Positions 7,389-16,185 of a DNA stretch of 64,000 bases are shown one piece after another. The notes under the pieces are model-generated. The model was not told the DNA's origin. It saw nothing but the letters and a program-made list of their open reading frames with translations, and made no database searches. The position numbers and the translations under genes are program-made. The stretch's first letter is position 1. The number at the start of each line of letters is the position of its first letter. Location: positions 1 to 64,000 of the forward strand of contig SUYG01000023.1 in the NCBI GenBank assembly GCA_015060555.1. Direction: 5' to 3'. The stretch comes from Physcousia sp015060555. Lineage in GTDB: Bacteria > Bacteroidota > Bacteroidia > Bacteroidales > Bacteroidaceae.

Positions 7389-7910
7389 TTATTGGCCGTA
7401 GCCGAGTTTATGAAGGACATCGTTGGAGATGTCGATTTTGGGAGAGGCAAAGATGATGCCTGCATCGGAGGCACGGTCGAGGACCAGGCTGTAGCCCTTG
7501 AGCTCGCAGATGTCCTTGACGGCGTTGTAGATCTCGTCCTGGATGGGCTGCATGAGGCTCTCGCGCTTCTTGAAGAGTTCGCCCTCGGGACCGAAGTACT
7601 TCTTCTTCAGTTCAGCGGCTTCCTTCTCCTTGGCAACGATGGCTTCCTCGCGCTGTGTTTTCTGTTCGGCGCTGAGGAACACGGTCTCGCTCTGGTAGGT
7701 CTTGTAGAGTGTCTCGGCTTCCTTGCTGAGCGCCTCAATCTCGGCCTGCCATTTGCGTGAGACCTGTGCCAGCTGCTCGTTGGCACGCTCATAGGCGGGC
7801 ACGTTCTTGAGGATGTATTCCATATCTATGAGCACAAATTTCTGTGCTGCTGCCTGCTCACTTACACCCAGTGCGAGGGCGGCGAAGAGGATGAAGAATA
7901 ATTTTTTCAT
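7389..7910 (-). CDS. OmpH/Skp family periplasmic chaperone, copy 1
   Basis: A 173-residue protein. I place the start at MKKLFFILFAALALGVSEQ; the frame is open 34 codons further upstream, but that part is encoded by spacer repeats and is not protein-like. After the signal peptide comes KFVLIDMEYILKNVPAYERA, then a coiled coil and a C-terminal beta region (YSLVLDRASDAGIIFASPKI). It directly follows bamA in the order of transcription, matching the usual Bacteroidetes BAM/Skp operon. Confidence 0.9.
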   Translation of the reverse strand: MKKLFFILFAALALGVSEQAAAQKFVLIDMEYILKNVPAYERANEQLAQVSRKWQAEIEALSKEAETLYKTYQSETVFLSAEQKTQREEAIVAKEKEAAELKKKYFGPEGELFKKRESLMQPIQDEIYNAVKDICELKGYSLVLDRASDAGIIFASPKIDISNDVLHKLGYGQ

Positions 7911-8069
7911 AATGATGGGTCTAATGGGTCTAATGGTTTTAATGGTTTTATGGGTTTGATGGGCAGTGGGAATAAAAGGTTTAATTTTCCCTTTCCATTT
8001 TTCATTTTTCACTTTTCACTTTTCATTTCCCACGCTCCCCTTTAGGGGGTTCGGGGGCTTTTTTCTCCC
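7911..8069. repeat. Spacer of short tandem repeats between bamA and the first ompH gene
   Basis: On the plus strand, copies of a taatgggt/ttttaatgg unit are followed by copies of ttttcactttt. A GC-rich hairpin-like tract (cccctttagggggttcgggg) then runs into tttttt and may act as a weak terminator or processing site. No gene is seen. Confidence 0.6.
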
Positions 8070-10733
8070 TTAGAACTCCTGTCCGAGGACGAAATGGAAC
8101 TGACTGCCGCCGTAGGTGCGGCTGCCGAAGACCTCGTCGAAGCCGTAGGCCCAGTCAACACCGAGCAGTCCCACCATGGGCAGGAAGACACGCACGCCGA
8201 CACCGGCAGAGCGCTTCATGTCGAAGGGGTTGAAGTCCTTGATGTTGTTCCATGCATTACCACCCTCCACGAAGGCGAGGCCATAGATGTTGGTGGAGTT
8301 ACCGAGGATGAAGGGGTAGCGGATTTCGAGTGTGAAACGGTCGTAGGCGTAGCCGGTGTAGCCACGGGGTGTGAGCGAGCCGTTGTCGTAGCCGCGCAGG
8401 CCAATGGTCTCTGTGGCGTAGCTGTAGCTGTAGCCGCTCATGCCGTCGCCGCCGACATAGAAGGTGGAGAAGGGTGACTTCTTATCCTTGTTGAAGCTGC
8501 CGAGGATACCGAATTCCACGCGTGTCATCAGCACGGGGCACTTGGTGCCGCTGGTGAGGGCAGTGTAGGTACGGCTCTTGAATTTCCATTTGTGGTACTC
8601 AATCCAGCGGTACTTGGTCTGGAGTTCGCCCATATAGGATGATGCCTGTGGGTTCTGAGCCAGGTTGGCATAGTCGATCTTGTCGAAGAGGGAGTAGGGC
8701 GGAGTGACACCGACGGAGAAGGTGAAATCCGAGCCACGACGGGGATAGATGGGGTTGTCGGTGGAGTTACGTGAGAGGTGCAGGTTCAGACTGATGTCAT
8801 TGCAGCCGCCATTGCTGACGAGGAAGTACTCCCAGTTCTTGAGCGAGTAGCGTGTGTAGCTGATGTCGGTTGAGAGCGTGAAGTAGTCATCGGGCCAGCT
8901 AAGGCGCTTACCCCATCCGAGTGAGAAGCCATAGATCTGGATGGACTTGTCGGGGTCGTAGAAGTTTTCGTAGTAGTTGCCTGTGTTGGTGCCGTAGCCG
9001 TAGAGGTAGTTGTAGTAGGAGTTGTAGTAGGCGGAGTTGTAGTAGCGGTCGCTGACATCGGTCTGCTTGGAATAGAAGGCCGAGAAGGAGAGCGAGTTAG
9101 GACGTTTGCCGCCGAACCAGGGGTTGAGGTAGTTGATGGAGTAGGACTGGTAGTAGCGTCCGTTGGTTTGTCCGTTGATGCTGAAGCTCTCGCCATTACC
9201 CTTTGGCAGGACACCACGGCGCAGTCCTCCCTTGGTGAAGAGGTTGCGCAGGGAGAAGTTAGTGAACTTCAAGCCGATCTTACCGATGACACCCGTCTGG
9301 CCGTAGCCCAGAGAGAACTCAATCTGGTCGCTGGACTTAGGCGACAGGTTCCATGTGAGGTCCACAGTACCATTCTCGGGGTCGGGCACCAGTTTGTAGT
9401 CGATGGCTTCGGGGTCGAAGTGTCCCATGGATGCAATCTCACGGTAGGAACGTTCGAGGGCGCTCTTGGAGAACAGGTCGCCGGGCTTGTTGCGCAGTTC
9501 TCGGCGGATGACGTTCTCATAGACCTCATCATTACCGGTGATCTTCACGTGGCTGATGTATGCCTGCTGGTTCTCCTCGATACGCATTTCCAAATCTACG
9601 CTGTCGCCGACGATGTTCACCTCGACGGGGTTGAGCTGATAGAAGAGGTAGCCATTGTTGTAGTAGAGGTTGCCGATGGCGTCTTCATCCATGCTAAGAC
9701 GTTTCTTGAGGTGTGTCTGGTCATAGACGTCACCCTTCTTCATGCGCAACTCCTGGTTGAGGAAGTCGGTGGTGTATATCGTGTTACCGACCCATTCGAT
9801 GTTGCGGATGTAGTATTTCTGTCCTTCTTCAATGAGGATGCTGATATCTACGTTGTTCTCATCGTGCGGTTTTACGCTGTCATAGACGATGCGTGCATCG
9901 CGATAGCCAAGCTGGTTGTATTTTTCGATGAGTCGTTCCTTGTCCTCCTTCCAACGTTGCTCGATGTACTTCTTGGAGCGGAACCAACTGGAGATCTTTC
10001 CCTTTTCGTGGGTTTTCTTGAAGGCACCGTTCTTGATGAGCGTACCTTTGATCTGCGACATCTTCAAGGCGGTGTTGCCGCGCACATCAATGCTGTTGAC
10101 CTTCACCTTGTCCTTCTTCTCCACGTTGATGTTCACGATGGCGTGTCCGGGTGCCGCGACATCATCCTGTTGCACCACTTCCACGACGGCGTTCTTGTAG
10201 CCTTTCTCGCTGAAGTAGCGCTTGGCGAGGAGCTTGGTGCGGTCGATGATATTGGGTGTGAGCTGTCCGTCGCGGATGAGGCCGAGTTTCTTTTCGAGGT
10301 CTTCCTTCTCGCTCTTCTTGACACCATTATAATTAATCTGCGATATGCGCGGGCGTGCGGCGAGGGTGATGTGGAGGTATGCGGAGTCGGCGATGAGGCT
10401 GTCCACGCGGATGGAGACATTGCTGAAAAGTCCGTTCTTCCAGTAGCGCCGAATGGCCTTGGTGATTTCCTCACCCGGGAGGTTGATTCTCTGTCCTTTG
10501 GACAATCCCGAGAGGCCGATGAGGACGTAGTCGTCATAGGCTTTTACGCCCTCGACGGTGATATCTGCGATGGTATATTGTTGCGGCGTGCGGGAGTAGT
10601 CGATGACAGGATTCACGATGCGTTCTTCTGTCTGGGCAAAGAGCCTCACCCCCGTCCCCTCTCCGAAGGGTGAGGGGAGAATATACCAAAGGAGGACAAT
10701 GGTCAGGAGTCTATATACAAGGGCTTTATTCAT
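8070..10733 (-). CDS. bamA: Outer membrane protein assembly factor BamA
   Basis: An 887-residue Omp85 protein: five POTRA domains (about residues 50-450) followed by a 16-strand barrel ending in GGSQFHFVLGQEF with the terminal aromatic. Recognisable segments include ADITVEGVKAYDDYVL (first POTRA) and FLNQELRMKKGDVYD. It inserts beta-barrel proteins into the outer membrane. An oddity is the reading ILPSPFGEGTGVRLFAQ at about residues 18-34: it lies at the end of the signal peptide and is encoded by the GC-rich palindromic mini-repeat, so the export signal carries an in-frame insertion. The start codon overlaps the end of uppS by 4 bp. Confidence 0.95.
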   Translation of the reverse strand: MNKALVYRLLTIVLLWYILPSPFGEGTGVRLFAQTEERIVNPVIDYSRTPQQYTIADITVEGVKAYDDYVLIGLSGLSKGQRINLPGEEITKAIRRYWKNGLFSNVSIRVDSLIADSAYLHITLAARPRISQINYNGVKKSEKEDLEKKLGLIRDGQLTPNIIDRTKLLAKRYFSEKGYKNAVVEVVQQDDVAAPGHAIVNINVEKKDKVKVNSIDVRGNTALKMSQIKGTLIKNGAFKKTHEKGKISSWFRSKKYIEQRWKEDKERLIEKYNQLGYRDARIVYDSVKPHDENNVDISILIEEGQKYYIRNIEWVGNTIYTTDFLNQELRMKKGDVYDQTHLKKRLSMDEDAIGNLYYNNGYLFYQLNPVEVNIVGDSVDLEMRIEENQQAYISHVKITGNDEVYENVIRRELRNKPGDLFSKSALERSYREIASMGHFDPEAIDYKLVPDPENGTVDLTWNLSPKSSDQIEFSLGYGQTGVIGKIGLKFTNFSLRNLFTKGGLRRGVLPKGNGESFSINGQTNGRYYQSYSINYLNPWFGGKRPNSLSFSAFYSKQTDVSDRYYNSAYYNSYYNYLYGYGTNTGNYYENFYDPDKSIQIYGFSLGWGKRLSWPDDYFTLSTDISYTRYSLKNWEYFLVSNGGCNDISLNLHLSRNSTDNPIYPRRGSDFTFSVGVTPPYSLFDKIDYANLAQNPQASSYMGELQTKYRWIEYHKWKFKSRTYTALTSGTKCPVLMTRVEFGILGSFNKDKKSPFSTFYVGGDGMSGYSYSYATETIGLRGYDNGSLTPRGYTGYAYDRFTLEIRYPFILGNSTNIYGLAFVEGGNAWNNIKDFNPFDMKRSAGVGVRVFLPMVGLLGVDWAYGFDEVFGSRTYGGSQFHFVLGQEF
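10645..10682. repeat. GC-rich palindromic mini-repeat inside bamA
   Basis: The plus strand reads cctcacccccgtcccctctc followed by cgaagggtgaggggag, an inverted repeat of the family seen at several other sites. It is in frame and encodes part of the BamA signal-peptide region. Confidence 0.6.
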
Positions 10734-11452
10734 TGATTTGCGTTTATTTGTTCACTGGTTTTGCCGTAGCGTCGCTCGCGGTTCTGGTAGTCTGCGATGG
10801 CACGTTGCAGCTCCTCAGCGTTGAAGTCGGGCCAGAAGGTGTCACAAAAATATAGTTCGGAGTAGGCAATCTGCCACAGGAGGTAATTGCTTATGCGCAG
10901 TTCGCCACCGGTGCGGATGAGCAGGTCGGGGTCGGGCATAAAGTTGGTTTGCATGTAGCGCCCCACGAGTTCCTCGGTGATGTCCTGTGGCCGGATGCCC
11001 TCGGCGGCGATGATCTGCATAGCGTTGGCAATCTCCCAGCGTGCAGAATAGCTGATGGCCAGCACGAGAGTCATGGCATCGTTCTTGGACGTGTGCTCGA
11101 TCATCATGTCTATCTTCTCCTGCACGTCCTGGGGCAGACGCTTGGTATCTCCGATGACACGGAAGCGGACGTTGTTCTTCATGAAGATCTCGTCCTCGAG
11201 GTTTTTCAGCAGCAGCTCCATGAGGGCACGGACCTCCTCGACAGGGCGGTTCCAGTTCTCGTTGGAGAAGGTGTATAGTGTCACGTACTTCACACCCAAT
11301 CTAACACATTCCTCTGTGATGGCCCTCACGGTCTCCACACCTTGGATGTGTCCGGCAGCGCGCGGCAGCCCTTTGGCTTTAGCCCAACGTCCATTGCCGT
11401 CCATGATGATGGCAATGTGCTTGGGGATTCTATTTTTGTCCAGTTCTACCAT
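10730..11452 (-). CDS. uppS: Isoprenyl transferase (undecaprenyl diphosphate synthase)
   Basis: A 240-residue cis-prenyltransferase making the lipid carrier for peptidoglycan and O-antigen. HIAIIMDGNGRWAK (catalytic D18), TLYTFSNENWNRP and LLIRTGGELRISNYLLWQ are the diagnostic motifs. The length is normal. It lies 34 bp downstream of the DUF6089 gene and overlaps bamA, a conserved Bacteroidetes order that joins cell-wall lipid carrier synthesis with outer-membrane assembly. Confidence 0.95.
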   Translation of the reverse strand: MVELDKNRIPKHIAIIMDGNGRWAKAKGLPRAAGHIQGVETVRAITEECVRLGVKYVTLYTFSNENWNRPVEEVRALMELLLKNLEDEIFMKNNVRFRVIGDTKRLPQDVQEKIDMMIEHTSKNDAMTLVLAISYSARWEIANAMQIIAAEGIRPQDITEELVGRYMQTNFMPDPDLLIRTGGELRISNYLLWQIAYSELYFCDTFWPDFNAEELQRAIADYQNRERRYGKTSEQINANQ

Positions 11453-11486
11453 ATTGGTGGTATGTCTTTGTTTCAGTCTATATAAT

Positions 11487-12209
11487 TCAATTGTTGCACT
11501 TTCTGTATTTGGGTGCGATGTCGTATGTTAGCGTCACCATCAGCTTTGTGTAGCAGTCCTTGTTCTTGAACAAGCCGCTTTCGATGCCGTAGGGGTCTAT
11601 CAGGTGGGTGTCGTAGTCGGCATCGTCGAGCTTGTCGGTGGTGGTGAAGTTGAAGGTCCATTCAATGCCGAGGTTCAGTCGTCGGACCACTTTGAAGCGG
11701 AAGCCGGCACCGATGGGGAGACAGAGTCCGGCACATGCCTTGGCACCTCCTCCCATGCCAATGGTGACACCGGCACCCAGGAGCACGTAGGGCGACCAGC
11801 GCTTCAGCCCTTTGTAGGCCGCTCCCATGCCGTAGCCCAGGAAGTTGAGTTCGAACTGTGCGCCGGCATCCACGAAGTTGCGGCTGAAGTGGATGAGGGC
11901 GGTGGGCTGTCCGCCTTCGGGTGTTCCGCTGTTTGGGTCTGTGGGGATATAGAGTCCCTTGGTGTCGCCGCTGATGTGCCCCATGGCGATATGTGTTTTC
12001 ACGACCATTCGCGGGTTCAGGTTGCGTCGCCAGATGACAGCCCCCATCATTCCCGGGTGCTTCATGAAGCCTCCCGAGGCATCGCCAACGTAGCTGCTGA
12101 TACCTAAGCCGCCACCTATTTCCTGCTGGTACTCCAGCGGTTCACCGTCCTGAGCATGTGTGCTGAGGACGAGGGTGAGCAGAAGGATGAGTGATAGGAA
12201 TCGTCGCAT
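11487..12209 (-). CDS. DUF6089 family outer-membrane protein
   Basis: A 240-residue exported protein with signal peptide ending VLSTHAQ. It begins QEIGGGLGISSYVGDASGG and continues with alternating short beta-strand-like segments (VVKTHIAMGHISGD, GAQFELNFLGYGMGAAYKG), consistent with a small beta-barrel. Proteins of this family usually sit immediately upstream of uppS and bamA in Bacteroidetes, as here. The exact function is not established; the context suggests a role in outer-membrane biogenesis. Confidence 0.8.
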   Translation of the reverse strand: MRRFLSLILLLTLVLSTHAQDGEPLEYQQEIGGGLGISSYVGDASGGFMKHPGMMGAVIWRRNLNPRMVVKTHIAMGHISGDTKGLYIPTDPNSGTPEGGQPTALIHFSRNFVDAGAQFELNFLGYGMGAAYKGLKRWSPYVLLGAGVTIGMGGGAKACAGLCLPIGAGFRFKVVRRLNLGIEWTFNFTTTDKLDDADYDTHLIDPYGIESGLFKNKDCYTKLMVTLTYDIAPKYRKCNN

Positions 12210-12230
12210 GGGCAGAGCTCTCTCGGGGTG

Positions 12231-13604
12231 TTATTCGCCGTAGTTGTTCACGCGGGCTCTCCAGATGCGGTTGCCGGTGAAGAACCAGATGTATTCGCCG
12301 GCAGCGGTGGCTGCGATGTATTCGTTGTCAGCCGGGCGCTGCGAGTCGCTCAATGTGAGATAGGTGTATTCGTGCCAGGTATAGCCTTGATCTGTCGAAT
12401 AGTAGGTGGTGGCCGATTTGCCGATGGCGATGATTCGAGGTGTTTCTTCCCCGTTGATCTGCTTTTTCGTGCTGGAGTAACTGACGAGACTCTTTCCCTG
12501 GATGCTGGACCAGGGGAGGGCGTAGCCGGAGGGGTTGGCGTAATAAGCCCAAGGTTCGTCGTCATCGACAATCAGGTTCCAGACGGCAGATGCCGAGGAT
12601 GCCTGTCCGACCAGCAGTACGCGCGAGGTGCCCTTGGCCTTGGTGAAGGCCACGCTGGCAAAGTCGTCGGTGGGGAAGAGGCTTTCCTCGCCATCGAGGT
12701 TGATGATGTCCCATGTCGTTCCGTCCGTGGTAGAGCAGATGTCACTGCCGTTCACTAAGGCGTAGAGTGCTTTCTCCGATGCAGCCAGCAGCTTCACGCT
12801 TTGCACCTGGCTCTGTCCGACGGAAGACCAGGCTCTTCCATCCTCGGACTGCAGGAGTGTGCCTGTCGTGGTGCTCATCCACAGTTTGCCATTGTAGGAC
12901 TGAAGGCTCGTCACGTCGGCACCGGCAGCTCCTGTGCAGGCGGCATCGGTCCATGTCGGGTTCTGCGTTGAGGCGGTAGTGGTCAGGAAGATGTTGCCGT
13001 TGGTGTCGGTGCTCACGATGGCGAGGCCGTCATGGCGGGCAACAGCCTTGCGCTGGGCACGGCCTTCCAAAGGGTTGGCGACACCCTCCTTGGGCATCAT
13101 CTGCTCCCATGTGTAGGCTTCGGGGTTGTTGTCGCGAACGGTGAGCGACATTGTGTAATCCCGTGAGCTTCCGCCGTTGGTGGCGACAATACGGAACACG
13201 ATGGGCTCCGTGAAGTCCAAGACGTCGCCGTCGGTGAACTCCATCCACCCATCCTCTTCGCTCTGCTTGCGGTAGTAGGCGTTGCCTTCGCCCTCGATGG
13301 TGAGGGGCACGATGGTGCGGTCTGTGTTCTGCAGCAGCGGTGTGGTGTTGGTGATGGTGCCCGTGAGCTGGTTGATGGCTATGGGATAGTAAGCACCGGA
13401 ATAAGTGATGGTCGTGGTCTCTGTCTCGCTGGCTTCGTTGGTAGAATACTCGTAGCGGGTGAGCGTTCCCAGTGTGATGTCGTCAATGTAACAATAATCA
13501 TTGGGTTCTTCGGTCTCTTCATCTTTTTTGGAACAAGCCATGAAAGAGGTGATGAGCAGGGACAAAAGAAGCCCTTTGACAAGGATATTTTGATACTTAT
13601 TCAT
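12231..13604 (-). CDS. DUF6242-type lipoprotein with repeat-rich C-terminal domain
   Basis: A 457-residue lipoprotein with Cys at residue 24 after LLITSFMA, then an acidic linker (SKKDEETEEPND). The first 170 residues contain DUF6242-like beta structure (IAINQLTGTITNTTPLLQNT, VRDNNPEAYTWEQMMPKEG). The remainder has six or so beta-propeller/sialidase-like units with SxDGxxW-type loops (TTDGTTWDIINLDG, STDQGYTWHEYTYLTLSD). It is expected at the outer membrane. TAATTTTG upstream is a promoter candidate. It lies 22 bp from the DUF6089 gene and may be its operon leader. Confidence 0.75.
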   Translation of the reverse strand: MNKYQNILVKGLLLSLLITSFMACSKKDEETEEPNDYCYIDDITLGTLTRYEYSTNEASETETTTITYSGAYYPIAINQLTGTITNTTPLLQNTDRTIVPLTIEGEGNAYYRKQSEEDGWMEFTDGDVLDFTEPIVFRIVATNGGSSRDYTMSLTVRDNNPEAYTWEQMMPKEGVANPLEGRAQRKAVARHDGLAIVSTDTNGNIFLTTTASTQNPTWTDAACTGAAGADVTSLQSYNGKLWMSTTTGTLLQSEDGRAWSSVGQSQVQSVKLLAASEKALYALVNGSDICSTTDGTTWDIINLDGEESLFPTDDFASVAFTKAKGTSRVLLVGQASSASAVWNLIVDDDEPWAYYANPSGYALPWSSIQGKSLVSYSSTKKQINGEETPRIIAIGKSATTYYSTDQGYTWHEYTYLTLSDSQRPADNEYIAATAAGEYIWFFTGNRIWRARVNNYGE

Positions 13605-13626
13605 ATTGCCTTTCGTAAAAACGGCG

Positions 13627-13634
13627 CAAAATTA
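13627..13634 (-). promoter_or_regulatory. Promoter -7 box for the DUF6242-uppS-bamA operon
   Basis: The minus strand reads TAATTTTG, matching TAnnTTTG, about 23 bp upstream of the start codon of the DUF6242 lipoprotein. Confidence 0.45.
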
Positions 13635-13694
13635 CACATTATTATATAAGTAACGAAATCTAAGGCTCTGAAAAATGCTTGCGCGGCGTAGTTA

Positions 13695-14600
13695 TTAGGC
13701 AAAATTAACGTGAACGGGGCGCCCTTTAGGGTCTGTTTTCATTTTGGGGGCCTTTATGCCGTCGTTCAGCACGATCTCTGAACGCTCGATGAACACCTCG
13801 TCCCACAGGTCGGCATCGATGAAAGATTGCAGGGTTTGTGCACCGCCTTCGACTAAGATGGATTGGAAAGGCTTGATGCTTTCTGCAAGCGGCAAGCCGC
13901 TTGCAGAAAGTACAAGCTTTTCCGGGCTCTTCCCCGGCCACAGCCTTGTCGTCAGGCTCGGCTGATCCAGCTCCCAGGTGCGCCGTCCCACGAGGATGGC
14001 TTCGTGCAGCGCTCGCAGGCGGTGTACCAGCATCTGTGTCCATGGCGTGGAGAACTTTACGGCATCCCCGTCCTTCTCACGGCTTTCGCGATGGCGGTCG
14101 ATGAACCCGTCGGCACTCTCTGCCCATTTCAGGGTGATGTAGGGACGGCGCAACGCATGGAAAGTCATGAACTTACGGTTTAACCATCGGCATTCGTCCT
14201 CCAGCACGCCCACGACGACCTCAGCCCCCGCCTCCCTCAGGCGTGTAATGCCGCGTCCTGCCACTTTCTCATTGGGGTCTAAGCAGCCTACCACTACGCG
14301 TCGGAAGCCTTTCTCCACCAGTAGCTCAGCGCATGGCGGCGTCTTGCCCCAATGCGAGCATGGCTCCAGACTTACGTAGATGGTGGAGTGGGGCAGTAGC
14401 GCCTCGTCCTCGGGTCGCACAGAACGCACCGCGTTGACTTCGGCGTGGGGACCGCCATAACGCCGGTGCCAGCCTTCGCCGATGATGCGGCCTTCGTGTA
14501 CGATCACCGCTCCCACCATTGGGTTCGGTGCTGTTGTGAAAGCCCCGTGGCGAGCCAGCTGCAGGCATCGCCGCATATATTTTTCGTCTTGATCGTGCAT
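13695..14600 (-). CDS. ribD: Bifunctional riboflavin biosynthesis deaminase/reductase RibD, short reductase domain
   Basis: The N-terminal deaminase is complete: APNPMVGAVIV, GGPHAEVNAV (H52, catalytic E54) and SLEPCSHWGKTPPC (C81, C90) form the zinc site. The reductase domain starts with YITLKWAESADGFID and ends ILVEGGAQTLQSFIDADLWD. At 301 residues it is shorter than usual because the central reductase region collapses to KLVLSASGLPLAESIKPFQS, which is encoded by a perfect 15-bp-arm palindrome. I start at MHDQDEKYMRR because the upstream frame is repeat-derived. The deaminase is likely functional; the reductase may be impaired. Confidence 0.88.
   Translation of the reverse strand: MHDQDEKYMRRCLQLARHGAFTTAPNPMVGAVIVHEGRIIGEGWHRRYGGPHAEVNAVRSVRPEDEALLPHSTIYVSLEPCSHWGKTPPCAELLVEKGFRRVVVGCLDPNEKVAGRGITRLREAGAEVVVGVLEDECRWLNRKFMTFHALRRPYITLKWAESADGFIDRHRESREKDGDAVKFSTPWTQMLVHRLRALHEAILVGRRTWELDQPSLTTRLWPGKSPEKLVLSASGLPLAESIKPFQSILVEGGAQTLQSFIDADLWDEVFIERSEIVLNDGIKAPKMKTDPKGRPVHVNFA
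13879..13910. repeat. Perfect 15-bp inverted repeat inside ribD
   Basis: Arms ctttctgcaagcggc and gccgcttgcagaaag are exact complements separated by aa. The repeat sits where the RibD reductase domain is shortened, suggesting a deletion or insertion scar. Confidence 0.75.
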
Positions 14601-14636
14601 AAATTGTAAATTGTAAATTGTCAAATCGTAAAATAC
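14598..14636. repeat. aaattgt tandem repeat in the ribD/prmC divergent spacer
   Basis: Three to four units of taaattg/aaattgtaaattgt lie between the two divergent start codons. The same unit recurs inside the coding sequence of several exported proteins. Confidence 0.55.
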
Positions 14637-14639
14637 CGC

Positions 14640-14647
14640 TACCTTTG
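14640..14647 (+). promoter_or_regulatory. Promoter -7 box directly before the prmC start codon
   Basis: TACCTTTG ends 4 bp before the ATG. With the usual Bacteroidetes spacing, transcription would start at or next to the A of the start codon, implying a leaderless or near-leaderless mRNA. Confidence 0.5.
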
Positions 14648-14651
14648 CGCC

Positions 14652-15545
14652 ATGAATCATCGCGAACTCATAGCTGCATTGACACCTCTGCATGGAGCGG
14701 GCGAAGCCCGTGCCATCGTGCGCATGGTGATGGAAGAGCGCTTCGGCCTCTCCCAAACCGACCTTTTGCTCGGCAAAGATACGACATTATCTTCACGTGA
14801 CCGCGCAGAATTCAAAAAAATTGCAGAACGACTCCTCACGGGTGAACCTGTGCAGCATGTCTTGGGCTATGCCTATTTCTGTGGCCACCGCTTCCGTGTC
14901 ACCCCAGATGTCCTCATCCCACGCCCTGAAACAGAAGAGCTAACCCGCTGGGCCATAGATGAGTTGAATACCCTCAACCCTCAACCCTTATCCCTCAACC
15001 GTCCCCTTCAGGGGACAACCCTCCTCGACCTCTGCACCGGCAGTGGCTGCATTGCCATCAGCCTCGCACTGGCTTTTCCGCAGGCTCATGTCGTAGGCGT
15101 CGATATCAGCGATGCAGCTCTCTCCATCGCTCGCGACAATGCCCGCTCCCTCAACGCCTCCAACGTAGATTTCCTCGAATACAATATCCTTTCAGAGGAC
15201 GCCGAGTCCTCCCCCCCATGGAGGGAGTTAGAGAGGGGCTTCACCCTCCTCGTCTCCAACCCTCCCTATGTCCGTGATTGTGAGGCTTCAGAGATGTCGC
15301 CCACCGTTCTCGACCATGAGCCCTCGTTGGCTCTTTTTGTTCCCGATGACGATCCGCTGCGCTTCTATCGTGCCATTGCAGCCATCGGGCAGCGGTGTCT
15401 GCTCCCTGGCACCCCGGTGTTGATGGAGGTCAACACAGCATTGGCCGGCGCCACACGTCAGCTCTTTATAGATGCGGGCTACCATGATGTGGAAGTACGT
15501 GATGATCAGTTCTCCCGCCCGCGTATGGTTAAAGCGGTGTTATGA
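14652..15545 (+). CDS. prmC: Release factor glutamine methyltransferase
   Basis: A 297-residue SAM-dependent enzyme that methylates the GGQ glutamine of RF1 and RF2. The N-terminal helical domain is followed by GEPVQHVLGYAYFCGHRF, VLIPRPETEEL, the SAM loop LLDLCTGSGCIAIS and the catalytic VSNPPYV. Two segments look inserted: NPQPLSLNRPLQGTTL before the SAM loop (GC-rich palindrome and ccctcaa repeats) and AESSPPWRELERG before the NPPY motif (another GC-rich palindrome). Both are in surface-loop positions, so activity is probably kept. The last 6 bp overlap convergently with recX. Confidence 0.92.
   Translation: MNHRELIAALTPLHGAGEARAIVRMVMEERFGLSQTDLLLGKDTTLSSRDRAEFKKIAERLLTGEPVQHVLGYAYFCGHRFRVTPDVLIPRPETEELTRWAIDELNTLNPQPLSLNRPLQGTTLLDLCTGSGCIAISLALAFPQAHVVGVDISDAALSIARDNARSLNASNVDFLEYNILSEDAESSPPWRELERGFTLLVSNPPYVRDCEASEMSPTVLDHEPSLALFVPDDDPLRFYRAIAAIGQRCLLPGTPVLMEVNTALAGATRQLFIDAGYHDVEVRDDQFSRPRMVKAVL
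15200..15250. repeat. GC-rich palindromic mini-repeat inside prmC
   Basis: The plus strand reads cctcccccccatggagggag then ttagagaggggcttcaccc. This is the same family as the elements in the trmH-like gene and at 57.2 kb, in frame just before the NPPY motif. Confidence 0.5.
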
Positions 15546-16076
15546 CAATAAGCTGAGGATTTCGTCCATTGTGAATCCGCGGCTGGCAGCGAAGCGGATG
15601 AGTTTCTGGCGTCGGGCATAGCGTTCGCTCGTAACACAGCCCTCTTCCTCGTCCTCTTCCTCAGCCGCCCATTCAGCCTCCTCGTCGCACCCATCTGTCA
15701 GATGCATTCCCAGTGAACGAGCCTTCTGTTCCAGCGCTTCCTTCAGGATGCTGCGGTACTCGTCGCCCAGCTCCTCGTCGAGGGCGCTGAGGGCCTTTCG
15801 GACGTCGCTTTCGGGCAACCCTTTCATGCGAAGGGCCTGTTGGATCTTGACCCGTCCCCAATGGGCAAAGCGCAGTTTGTCGCGCGCGAAAGCGCGGCAG
15901 TAGCGGGCTGTGTCAAGATAGCCGGCATCATAGAGCGCATCAATGATACGTACGATGTCGGCATCACACATGCCAACCTTCTGCAGTTTCTCGCGAATCT
16001 CGCTTTCGCAATGTTCGCTCACGCTGCAGAGGGCTGCCATGCGGCTAAAACCTTCGTCAAACGACAAGACCTTCAT
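15540..16076 (-). CDS. recX: Regulatory protein RecX
   Basis: A 178-residue helical protein that modulates RecA filaments. Three tandem three-helix repeats are visible: ALCSVSEHCESEIREKL, IIDALYDAGYLDTARYCRAF and RVKIQQALRMKGLPESDVRK, with a final domain (KLIRFAASRGFTMDEILSLL). An acidic insert (DEEAEWAAEEEDEEEG) separates the second and third parts and is unusual for the family. Its 3' end overlaps prmC by 6 bp in a convergent arrangement. Confidence 0.88.
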   Translation of the reverse strand: MKVLSFDEGFSRMAALCSVSEHCESEIREKLQKVGMCDADIVRIIDALYDAGYLDTARYCRAFARDKLRFAHWGRVKIQQALRMKGLPESDVRKALSALDEELGDEYRSILKEALEQKARSLGMHLTDGCDEEAEWAAEEEDEEEGCVTSERYARRQKLIRFAASRGFTMDEILSLLS

Positions 16077-16077
16077 G

Positions 16078-16182
16078 TAAACACGTTAACACGTTAACAT
16101 GTTAACACGTTAACTTGTCAACCCGTTAACTTGTCAACTTGTCAACCCGTTAACTTGTCAACTTGTCAACCCGTTAACTTGT
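16078..16182. repeat. gttaac/ttgtcaac tandem repeat spacer
   Basis: About ten units of gttaacacgttaac and ttgtcaacttgtcaacccg fill the gap between the rubredoxin stop and the recX start. The HpaI-like gttaac palindromes could form hairpins. No gene is seen. Confidence 0.7.
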
Positions 16183-16185
16183 CCT

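Noticed and set aside
9168..10673. 501-codon open frame on the plus strand opposite bamA
   Set aside because: The minus strand encodes an unmistakable BamA; the antisense frame is a by-product of its codon use and has no homology or start context.
16078..16182. Possible CRISPR or origin iterons
   Set aside because: Units are too short and irregular, and no replication or cas gene adjoins.
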